Below, piece after piece: positions 1 through 5,136 of a DNA stretch of 6,839 nucleotides (position 1 is the first letter of the stretch; every line of letters starts with the position of its first letter). Made by a program: the position numbers and the translations under genes. Source of the DNA: an uncultured Clostridia bacterium (lineage in GTDB: Bacteria > Bacillota > Clostridia > Christensenellales > UBA1242); assembly GCA_934725745.1 (NCBI GenBank), contig CAKVCH010000033.1, forward strand, positions 1-6,839, read 5' to 3'. The notes under the pieces are model-generated. The model ran no database searches and was not told the origin of the DNA. It saw only the letters and a list, made by a program, of their open reading frames with translations.

Positions 1-974
1 GTCAAATTAGTTATTTTGTTGGCGTTTTTAGTCTTATTTGCATCTAAACTGGCAGACTCATTTATTTCAATAGAGTAAACCCACTTAGAATTTTTGCTCA
101 AAATCATACTTAAAAGTCCCGCGCCACTAAAACCTTCAACGACCACCCCGCCGTCCATTTTATTTGCGACCTTTTGGTACAACTTATCTCGCATTTCATC
201 ATTTATTTGCATAAAAGAATTAGGTTTTATGTAAAAAGCGAGTCCTTTATATGTCGATTTTAACTCTTTTAAGCCACAAATATGCTGAAAATTAGGACTG
301 AAAATTTCATTTTTTGATTTGTTGTAATTAAGATACAAGCCAAAATTTTCGCCAAAAGTTTTTCTTAAGGTCGTGATAAAAAAGTCTAAGTTCGCTGGTT
401 TTTCAGTGCAAACGATTACAATAGACACTCTTTTTTCAAGACTGCGCACAACAAGTCGCGTAATATGTTCGTTTTTTGTTGTATGAAGATAGCATTTAAA
501 GATGTTTAAAACAACATTTATTTCTGATTTCGCGACAATACACTTGTCAATTTCAACCAAAGTATTTGAACCTTTCTTTTGAAGCCCCACCTTGCTTCCT
601 TGAACAACAAATGCCACTTTATTTCTATATCCAATTTTATTTTCGCCCGCATTTGCCACAATTTTGCCACTAAAAATATCAGAAAAATAGTCTTGCAAGG
701 TCCCTTTTTTAAGTTCCAAGCAGTCGCGAGGCGAAATATTCATTTTGTCGCAACCACCACAAATTGAAAAATATTTACAAATGGGCTTAATTCTATCCTT
801 TGAGGGCACTAAAATATTGTCGATTTCACATCCGACAAAATTCGCCTTTTTCTGAACGACTTTAACTTCAATTTCTTCGCGCGGAAGAGAATAAGGCACG
901 ACAAACTTTTTTTCGCCTTGAAACGCCACACCTTCGCCATTTATATTCAATTTTTCGATTGTTATTTTGCTCAT
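1..974 (-). CDS. rlmD: RlmD/TrmA-family RNA (uracil-C5)-methyltransferase, 3' end cut off by window edge
   Basis: The frame is open from an ATG at 972-974 to the left edge (324 complete codons), so the C-terminus is missing. Residues 1-55 look like a TRAM RNA-binding domain (GEGVA near 14-18). C66-x5-C72-x2-C75 plus C145 match the four cysteines that bind a [4Fe-4S] cluster in RumA/RlmD enzymes. FMQIN at 254-258 is the family F-x-Q-x-N motif. EGFSGAG at 280-286 is the S-adenosylmethionine loop and E303 is the likely ribose-binding acid. The family transfers methyl from S-adenosylmethionine to C5 of a uridine in 23S rRNA (U1939/U747) or tRNA (U54). The target cannot be chosen here, and the symbol is the family default. 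The catalytic cysteine and general base lie outside the window. The loop is unusual: relatives usually have D/E-x-Y/F-C-G, whereas this one has Ser in place of Cys. No Shine-Dalgarno sequence precedes the ATG. Confidence 0.9.
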   Translation of the reverse strand, partial: MSKITIEKLNINGEGVAFQGEKKFVVPYSLPREEIEVKVVQKKANFVGCEIDNILVPSKDRIKPICKYFSICGGCDKMNISPRDCLELKKGTLQDYFSDIFSGKIVANAGENKIGYRNKVAFVVQGSKVGLQKKGSNTLVEIDKCIVAKSEINVVLNIFKCYLHTTKNEHITRLVVRSLEKRVSIVIVCTEKPANLDFFITTLRKTFGENFGLYLNYNKSKNEIFSPNFQHICGLKELKSTYKGLAFYIKPNSFMQINDEMRDKLYQKVANKMDGGVVVEGFSGAGLLSMILSKNSKWVYSIEINESASLDANKTKNANKITNL

Positions 975-982
975 ATGAACAT

Positions 983-991
983 ATTATCATA
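983..991 (-). promoter_or_regulatory. Possible -10 element for the methyltransferase gene
   Basis: On the minus strand the overlapping hexamers TATGAT (986-991) and GATAAT (983-988) end 11 and 8 bases before the ATG at 974. There is no convincing -35 box and no Shine-Dalgarno sequence. A transcript with a very short or absent leader is possible, but in such AT-rich DNA a -10 match alone is weak evidence. Confidence 0.25.
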
Positions 992-1139
992 AAACCATAT
1001 TAAAAGAAAAGGAAGTTTTATGCTTTTTGTTTTTCAACTTAAAATTTTACACGATTTCTAGTAAACAAAAATTTTAAAATGAATTAAAAATTACAAGATT
1101 TTTGTTTTTTAAAAAATATTTAACTAAAAAGTTTAAATT

Positions 1140-1481
1140 TTAGATTACTCCAAGACTAATCATCATAGCTCTATTTACTTGACTCATTTTATATTCGCTA
1201 AGTTCGCCGATTTTTTCCCTAAGACGCGTTTTGTCGAGAGTTCTTATTTGTTCAAGTAAAACAACCGAATCCTTTTCAAGTCCATATTCCCTACTTGAAA
1301 GCTCTATATGTGTTGGAAGTTTTGCCTTGTTAAGTTTACTCGTAATTGCAGCCGCAATAATCGTTGGTGAATATTTATTCCCAATATCATTTTGCACAAC
1401 AAGAACAGGGCGAATTCCCCCTTGCTCGCTTCCCACAACTGGACTTAAATCTGCATAATATAATTCACCGCGTTTAACCAT
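1140..1481 (-). CDS. mazF: MazF/PemK-family endoribonuclease toxin (NdoA/EndoA type)
   Basis: This 113-residue protein is full length for the family and closely resembles Bacillus subtilis NdoA. The conserved blocks [47 protein letters not shown] and [10 protein letters not shown] appear in order. R24 and T47 match the catalytic Arg25 and Thr48 of the Bacillus enzyme, which starts one residue earlier. The family cuts single-stranded mRNA at short motifs (UACAU in Bacillus) and is normally held inactive by a ribbon-helix-helix antitoxin encoded just upstream. No such antitoxin is recognisable here; the upstream position holds an unknown 59-codon ORF. GAGGGG lies only 2 bases before the ATG, a purine-rich but very close ribosome site. 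acpS lies further upstream on the same strand; in Bacillus, acpS and ndoA are also near each other, separated by alr and the antitoxin gene. No GC-rich terminator follows the gene. Confidence 0.96.
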   Translation of the reverse strand: MVKRGELYYADLSPVVGSEQGGIRPVLVVQNDIGNKYSPTIIAAAITSKLNKAKLPTHIELSSREYGLEKDSVVLLEQIRTLDKTRLREKIGELSEYKMSQVNRAMMISLGVI

Positions 1482-1612
1482 TTCCCCTCAAACAAACACT
1501 TTATATTATCTTCAAATAAAAAATGACGCACGCGACGAAAACTAAAATTCGCCTTAAACTCTTTTTTAAAAAAACGCACCAAATTGTTACATTTTTTAAC
1601 TAAAACGCCTTT
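1445..1612 (-). other. Open frame continuing past the stop of the 59-codon ORF into mazF
   Basis: After the TAA at 1613-1615 the same frame stays free of stops for 55 codons. It ends at a TAA (1445-1447) lying 35 bases inside mazF. The translation is rich in Phe and Lys, partly from AAA/TTT runs, with a basic stretch RRVRH encoded by a small GC-rich island at about 1524-1538. Possible internal starts are TTG or GTG codons without a clear ribosome site. It could be the 3' part of an older, longer gene broken by one stop codon, or plain intergenic DNA that contains the mazF leader. I do not call it a gene. Confidence 0.25.
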
Positions 1613-1792
1613 TTATTCTAAAGAATCTCTAAAGTAATCTTTATATTTAAATTTTCTTTGTCCTATGCTTTCACTCTCCCCAATTTGGTCACACAAAAGA
1701 CTCTTTATAGTTTCCAGTTGTGGCCTTATCTTTAGCATAGTATGTTGAGTGGCAGTCAAAGTGTTAATAGGCACAAAATCAACATCTTTCAT
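1613..1792 (-). CDS. Hypothetical small protein, 59 residues, upstream of mazF
   Basis: The ORF begins at ATG 1790-1792 with N-terminus MKDVDFVPIN and ends with RDSLE and TAA. It is called because a strong ribosome site (AAAGGAGAG, 1802-1810) sits 9 bases before the ATG in otherwise A/T-only DNA, and because the protein has mixed composition instead of AT-biased noise. I do not recognise the family. It has no signal peptide, membrane helix, zinc motif or obvious ribbon-helix-helix pattern. The middle (about 20-40) could form an amphipathic helix and the C-terminus is charged. A second ATG at codon 19 would give 41 residues but lacks a ribosome site. It lies 131 bp before mazF on the same strand, where the antitoxin gene sits in relatives, so an antitoxin role is possible but purely positional. 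The reading frame continues open beyond its stop, so it may also be the front part of a broken gene. Confidence 0.6.
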   Translation of the reverse strand: MKDVDFVPINTLTATQHTMLKIRPQLETIKSLLCDQIGESESIGQRKFKYKDYFRDSLE

Positions 1793-1801
1793 ACTTAGAT
1801 T

Positions 1802-1810
1802 CTCTCCTTT
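1802..1810 (-). promoter_or_regulatory. Strong ribosome binding site for the 59-codon ORF
   Basis: AAAGGAGAG on the minus strand matches the anti-Shine-Dalgarno sequence well. It ends 9 bases before the ATG at 1792. It is the best ribosome site in the window and the main evidence that this short ORF is translated. Confidence 0.6.
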
Positions 1811-1910
1811 TGAAAAAATTTTAAACTGACTTTCTAAATTATTTTGTGTAAAATTTTAATAAATATGTTGTTTTTTTGCTCTAACAACACTTTTAACAAA
1901 TATTCCAAAT

Positions 1911-1944
1911 TAAACAAAAAGATCCCACTAGTAACTAGTGAGAC
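1911..1944 (-). terminator. Rho-independent terminator after acpS
   Basis: On the minus strand, TCTCACTAG, loop TTA and CTAGTGGGA form a 9-bp stem with one G-U pair. It is followed by TCTTTTTGTTT. The stem lies at 1923-1943 and the T-rich tract at 1911-1922. The opposite strand has no T tract after the stem, so termination is directional. It lies 108 bp after the acpS stop and most simply ends the four-gene operon. Because a promoter-like sequence lies between acpS and the hairpin, it could instead act as a leader attenuator for the 59-codon ORF. Confidence 0.8.
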
Positions 1945-1998
1945 AAAATTGCATCTTAGTTTTAAAGGCTAAAACAAAAAAACACATAATAACGCTAA

Positions 1999-2028
1999 AT
2001 TTTAAAATTTTATAAAACTATATGTTAA
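1999..2028 (-). promoter_or_regulatory. Possible promoter upstream of the terminator and 59-codon ORF
   Basis: On the minus strand TTAACA (2023-2028) and TAAAAT (1999-2004) are separated by 18 bases. Each hexamer matches the sigma-A consensus at 5 of 6 positions. A transcript would begin near 1992 and meet the hairpin about 50 bases later. The surrounding DNA is nearly pure A/T, so a chance match is quite possible. Confidence 0.25.
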
Positions 2029-2051
2029 ATTAAAAAAAAATTTAAAAAAAA

Positions 2052-2408
2052 TCAACCGCCTACAACACATATTGCGGTCGCAACCGAATCTGTATGTGAA
2101 ATACTTACATCAAGCGACCGCCCCCCGACAAGGGCTTTTAGCTTATCGTTTTCAACATTTACAAAGGGCGCACCATTTTCGTCGTGCAAGATTTCTATAT
2201 CAATTGGATTTAATTTTGTGTACAATCCTACTTTAAGAGCCTTTGAAACCGCTTCTTTTGCGCAAAAGCCACCTGCTATGTGGTCAAGTTTATGCTCAAA
2301 TTTACTAAAATACGCAATTTCCCTTTCAGTAAAGACTTTTCTTTGTTTTTTTTCATCCAGCATAACCTTAAAGCGGTCAATCATTTCAATATCAATCCCA
2401 ACTTTCAT
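2052..2408 (-). CDS. acpS: Holo-[acyl-carrier-protein] synthase AcpS
   Basis: AcpS moves the 4'-phosphopantetheine arm of coenzyme A onto a serine of acyl carrier protein, which makes fatty acid synthesis possible. It is cytoplasmic, normally a trimer and usually essential. The 118 residues are the normal length. The N-terminal GIDIEMIDR holds the metal-binding D6. FTEREIAYF is at 26-34. The hallmark F-x-AKEA is at 48-53, with metal-binding E52 and the conserved K51. DENGAPFV is at 76-83. The closing strand DVSISHTDSVATA is at 100-112, with S104 and H105 of the family S-x-S-H motif. The ATG lies inside the end of recX (17-bp overlap), preceded by AAAGAGGAAG as a ribosome site, which suggests translational coupling. 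It is the last gene of the operon, with a hairpin terminator downstream. AcpS near mazF resembles the acpS-alr-ndoA order of Bacillus, but no alr is present here. Confidence 0.96.
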   Translation of the reverse strand: MKVGIDIEMIDRFKVMLDEKKQRKVFTEREIAYFSKFEHKLDHIAGGFCAKEAVSKALKVGLYTKLNPIDIEILHDENGAPFVNVENDKLKALVGGRSLDVSISHTDSVATAICVVGG

Positions 2409-3018
2409 TTTCTTCCTCTTTCATAAGTTGATTTAAACAAGGCATAATATCTTCTCCATTGTATCCACGCGACGCCAAATATCGATAAGCCTTCTGTTTT
2501 GTTTTAATATCAAGCGGTTTATATATTAAGTACTTTTTTGCTACTTCAATAATTTGTTCTCTATCACACGAAAATTCTTCAATTGCATCATCAACGATTT
2601 CTTCGCTCACACCTTTTTGTTTAAGCATCATCGCGATTTTTCGTTTTCCTTGGTTTTTTGTCTTTGCTTTTACAAAATTTGTAGCAAAAACTTTATCATC
2701 CACGAACCCATAATTTTTTAATTTTTCCGCGACGAAATCTACAACACTTTTGTCATATTCTTTGTCCCTAAGATATTTTTTTAACTCCTTTTCACTCTTT
2801 TGATACTTCGCAATGTAACCAACAGCCTTGTTTAGTGCAACTTCTTTTTCACTATCATTCTTAAAATAATCAAGTTCTCTCTCAGACAACTCTTGCCCCA
2901 CTTTCAAGTGGTTTTTAACTATTGTTTCAAGCGACAATCCGCACTCAAAGTTGTCATCAATGTACAAATTGACTCGATTTTTGTTCTTTTTTTGGATCTC
3001 AATACTTGTAATTTTCAT
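2392..3018 (-). CDS. recX: Regulatory protein RecX
   Basis: RecX binds RecA and its DNA filament and modulates recombination and SOS signalling. The 208-residue product starts MKITSIEIQKK and has the extended Firmicute form: an N-terminal beta-rich part (about 1-55), then tandem three-helix RecX repeats. Repeat 1 spans about 61-107 (KYQKSEKELKKYL, then YGFVDD), repeat 2 about 109-149 (KNQGKRKIAMMLKQKGV, then DAIEEF) and repeat 3 about 153-200 (KQKAYRYLASRGY). The frame is open to a TTG at 3039, but I chose the ATG at 3018. AAGGTGA sits just before it at a suitable distance, and family members begin with the same MKIT-type sequence. The gene starts 5 bp after the yigZ stop and overlaps acpS by 17 bp, so the three are almost certainly cotranscribed. 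recA is not in the window. Confidence 0.93.
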   Translation of the reverse strand: MKITSIEIQKKNKNRVNLYIDDNFECGLSLETIVKNHLKVGQELSERELDYFKNDSEKEVALNKAVGYIAKYQKSEKELKKYLRDKEYDKSVVDFVAEKLKNYGFVDDKVFATNFVKAKTKNQGKRKIAMMLKQKGVSEEIVDDAIEEFSCDREQIIEVAKKYLIYKPLDIKTKQKAYRYLASRGYNGEDIMPCLNQLMKEEENESWD

Positions 3019-3023
3019 TTTGT

Positions 3024-3611
3024 TCACCTTACATAACAAAATTTGTGCAAATCATCTAGACTGTCTACGACATTCAAATATAATTCTTCTTCATTCTCAC
3101 GCAAATAGATACAAAAAGTAACATCATCCAAAAATGTCTCATTTTCTATCTTATTTCCATTTTTAGACGCTAGTTTTTTCACTTTGTCAAAATTTTCGTA
3201 GGCACACGACATTTTAAAAAGTCTTTTCTTTTCAACAAAAACAATTTCTTTTAGGCATAGCTCCGCGGACTCTTTATACGCCTTAATTAGACCACTCGTC
3301 CCAAGTTTTATTCCGCCAAAATATCTAACAACAAAAACTATGACATTGACTAGTTGCTTTTCTTTAATTGCATTTAAAATTGGCACACCCGCCGTTCCGC
3401 TTGGCTCGCCGTCATCGCTCGAAAAATATTGAATGTTGCCTATATCAATAGCGCTTGCATAGCAAATATGAGTCGCTGACGGATATTCTGACCGCATTTT
3501 TTTACCAAAAGCGGTTTGCTCTTCAACGCTTTTACACGGAAAAACAAAGGACAAAAATTTTGACCTTTGCTCAGTCATCTTGCCCTTTTGCGGTGATAAA
3601 ATACTATTCAT
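3024..3611 (-). CDS. yigZ: YigZ/IMPACT-family protein (UPF0029)
   Basis: The 195-residue protein has the usual YigZ architecture. The N-terminal IMPACT domain contains RSKFLS (16-21), HICYA (48-52), the signature SDDGEPSGTAG (65-75) and RYFGGIKLG (96-104). It is followed by a small ferredoxin-like C-terminal domain (about 130-190, DUF1949 type). The biochemical role of bacterial YigZ is not settled; eukaryotic IMPACT acts on the Gcn2 translational stress pathway, so a link to translation is only an analogy. The frame stays open upstream to 3644, but I chose the ATG at 3609-3611. AAGGA lies 5 bases before it, and the upstream extension would intrude deep into the preceding gene. The ATG overlaps the stop of the membrane-Xre gene (shared ATGAATAG, 8 bp), and recX begins 5 bp after its own stop. 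It is a cotranscribed member of the operon. Confidence 0.92.
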   Translation of the reverse strand: MNSILSPQKGKMTEQRSKFLSFVFPCKSVEEQTAFGKKMRSEYPSATHICYASAIDIGNIQYFSSDDGEPSGTAGVPILNAIKEKQLVNVIVFVVRYFGGIKLGTSGLIKAYKESAELCLKEIVFVEKKRLFKMSCAYENFDKVKKLASKNGNKIENETFLDDVTFCIYLRENEEELYLNVVDSLDDLHKFCYVR

Positions 3612-4332
3612 TTTTATCCTTAGTTGCGTCCTCTTTAGTGGCAACTTTTTCCTTATCTTTGGACGACTTTCCAGTGATTTTAAGCTTTGAAAAGAACTTT
3701 TTTCGTTCTTCCTTAGTCATTTTCCTAAGTGTAAACCACAAAATGTCAAGGACTTGAAGCGGAACTGCAACCATAAAAATTAGCCAAACCGCTGGAAGTG
3801 GAACGCAAATATATATACAGACCGCGCACGACCAAATAAGGAATCCGACAACGATACAGTTTAATAAATTTGTACACCAAAGAGAAGTAAAAACGAGAAA
3901 CACAATAAAAGATATAGGTATTGCTATAATAAAGGTTTGCCACGCTTCAAATGTTGTCTCTGGAATAAAGTTTTGAGCAAAAAAGAAAAAAACTATAGCA
4001 ACAAGCCATACTAGCGACACAGATAAGAGAGTTATCATAAGTTGCTTGCCTGTTAAAAGTTTATTCTTTTTATCTTTTAAAACAGTCTCTTTTTTAGTTT
4101 TATCTTCTTCTTGCAAAAAATCATTTACAGTCACACCATAAAGGTCGGCAAGCCTTTTAAGTGTCGTCACTTCAGGAATAGACTCGCCCCTTTCCCACCT
4201 AGAAATATTTTTGTCAGAATACATCAATTTTTCCGCCAATTCTACTTGCGTAATCCCAGCCATTTTTCGGTATTTTAGCAAGTTATCAGCGATTATTTTT
4301 TTCATCCTTTCATTTTCGTCATAATATTCCAT
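3604..4332 (-). CDS. Xre-family DNA-binding protein with four predicted membrane helices
   Basis: Residues about 16-73 form a Cro/C1-type helix-turn-helix domain. LLKYRKMAGITQVELAEKL is followed by the recognition region SDKNISRWERGESIP (39-53) and LADLYGVTVNDFL. After a charged linker (about 75-95), four hydrophobic stretches follow at about 98-120, 131-151, 155-177 and 180-201. The tail (205-242) is very Lys/Glu/Asp-rich. The domain order predicts a regulator held at the membrane, with both the DNA-binding domain and the charged tail in the cytoplasm. Signal and target genes are unknown. Such Xre-membrane proteins are common in Clostridia and Bacilli and mostly uncharacterised. It is the first gene of the yigZ-recX-acpS operon. 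The ATG at 4332 has no Shine-Dalgarno sequence but lies 7 bases after a good -10 box, so translation may be leaderless. The alternative ATG at codon 10 has AAAGG directly against it, too close to be ideal; the helix-turn-helix is intact either way. Confidence 0.9.
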   Translation of the reverse strand: MEYYDENERMKKIIADNLLKYRKMAGITQVELAEKLMYSDKNISRWERGESIPEVTTLKRLADLYGVTVNDFLQEEDKTKKETVLKDKKNKLLTGKQLMITLLSVSLVWLVAIVFFFFAQNFIPETTFEAWQTFIIAIPISFIVFLVFTSLWCTNLLNCIVVGFLIWSCAVCIYICVPLPAVWLIFMVAVPLQVLDILWFTLRKMTKEERKKFFSKLKITGKSSKDKEKVATKEDATKDKNE

Positions 4333-4338
4333 ACAATA

Positions 4339-4367
4339 ATTTTAATATAAAGAAAATCTTTTGGCAA
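4339..4367 (-). promoter_or_regulatory. Sigma-A-type promoter of the xre-yigZ-recX-acpS operon
   Basis: On the minus strand TTGCCA (4362-4367) and TAAAAT (4339-4344) are separated by exactly 17 bases. The A of the ATG at 4332 is the 7th base after the -10 box, the usual transcription start position. This predicts a leaderless mRNA for the first gene. Confidence 0.65.
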
Positions 4368-4508
4368 CCATTTATAGCATTTTAAAATAAAAACATCTTC
4401 TTATTTATAAAAAAATTAAATCAATCTCAAACTAAAAAAACATATCAGACAGAAAAATTTAGAAAATAAGTTAATTTTGCTTAACCACATAAAAAGGCTT
4501 TCTTTTTT

Positions 4509-5075
4509 TTAAAAGTTAAACAAAGCAAGCACCACAAAAATTACGCCAGACAATAGTGACGAATCAATTTTACAAAAGCTTACAATCTTGTTGCCCATAA
4601 AAAATCCAAGCAAAAAGAATAACATATGAAACAAAAATATAAAAATTAGAAATACATATTTCCCAGTAAACGACACACAAAAGATAATTGTTGCAAGGAT
4701 ATTTTCGATAACAAAAATCGATAAAAGTAAAGCCAAATCAAGCAAGGTCAAATGAGAAAATTCACTATTTTTTATCTCAATTTTGCACTTATCTTGAGTT
4801 TTCAGGTCAAAAAGTTGCGATTTTAGTGCCAAAAAGATGTAATAGAAACCAAAGCCAAGCAAAAGATAATTTCCAATTGACTCTAAAAAATTATGCAAAA
4901 TTGCGAGTTCACTAAAAGAATATATTTCAAAAAATAGCCATAAAATCAAAACATTTAATAGATTTAAAACTAGAAATTCAATCGGACGCAACCGAACATT
5001 TCTACTCCCAAATCCAAACGAATATCCAAAAGCGTCAATACTAAGCGACAACGCAAAAATAATAGTTGAAACCAT
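4509..5075 (-). CDS. YtaF/MntP-like integral membrane protein
   Basis: The 188-residue protein is almost wholly hydrophobic, with about six membrane helices (roughly 1-20, 32-55, 66-86, 110-133, 138-160, 172-188). The N-terminal ALSLSIDAFGYSFGFGSRNV (8-27) matches the family signature, with acidic D14 in the first helix followed by a GxR loop. MntP proteins export manganese; YtaF is a sporulation-associated relative of unknown function. Both have two repeated three-helix halves, each with an S-x-D-A type motif. Here the second copy is degenerate: LLSIFVIEN (117-125) has Phe where Asp is expected, and E124 is the nearest acid. Metal transport is therefore uncertain. The loop at about 87-108 is polar and Lys-rich. 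The gene appears to be transcribed alone, with its own promoter directly before the ATG. It has no Shine-Dalgarno sequence and no clear terminator. Confidence 0.8.
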   Translation of the reverse strand: MVSTIIFALSLSIDAFGYSFGFGSRNVRLRPIEFLVLNLLNVLILWLFFEIYSFSELAILHNFLESIGNYLLLGFGFYYIFLALKSQLFDLKTQDKCKIEIKNSEFSHLTLLDLALLLSIFVIENILATIIFCVSFTGKYVFLIFIFLFHMLFFLLGFFMGNKIVSFCKIDSSLLSGVIFVVLALFNF

Positions 5076-5080
5076 AAAAC

Positions 5081-5110
5081 ATAATATGATTTAACTTTTA
5101 TTTGTGTAAA
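5081..5110 (-). promoter_or_regulatory. Promoter of the YtaF/MntP-like gene
   Basis: On the minus strand TTTACA (5105-5110) and TATTAT (5081-5086), each 5 of 6 to consensus, are separated by 18 bases. The A of the start codon at 5075 is the 6th base after the -10 box. There is no ribosome site. The arrangement again predicts a leaderless message. Confidence 0.55.
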
Positions 5111-5136
5111 TTATTTTAGAAAAACGCTTTTTAATT

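Noticed and set aside
579..767. Plus-strand ORF of 62 codons, and the other plus-strand ORFs at 1231-1458, 2218-2436, 3455-3757, 5206-5496, 5309-5521, 5661-5912 and 5974-6159
   Set aside because: Each lies opposite a well-supported minus-strand gene, has no recognisable domain, and looks like a shadow of that gene.
975..1139. Possible small gene or terminator between mazF and the methyltransferase gene
   Set aside because: The stretch is nearly pure A/T with no supported ORF, ribosome site or GC-containing hairpin.
1500..1533. Promoter for mazF using GATAAT (1505-1510)
   Set aside because: The -10-like hexamer has no -35 partner at 16-18 bases (GCGTGC is found there), so I do not call it.
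1860..1890. Inverted repeat TGTTGTT ... AACAACA upstream of the 59-codon ORF
   Set aside because: It is a 7-bp stem with mostly A-T pairs and a 10-base loop, with no T tract. It could be an operator but nothing else supports it.
1928..1987. 19-codon ORF (ATG 1987) between acpS and the terminator
   Set aside because: It has no ribosome site, and its Phe codons are what A/T-rich DNA gives by chance. It is kept only as part of the attenuator idea, not as a gene.
3746..3943. Minus-strand ORF of 65 codons inside the Xre-membrane gene
   Set aside because: It lies in another frame of a clear gene, with no ribosome site and no recognisable motif.
4480..4512. Possible terminator after the YtaF-like gene (AAAAAG ... 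CTTTTT)
   Set aside because: The stem is only 6 bp with a single G-C pair and no proper T tract on the minus strand.
5117..5136. Possible terminator after mnmA (AAAAAGCGTTTTT)
   Set aside because: The stem would be five A-T pairs around a GCG loop, too weak to call.
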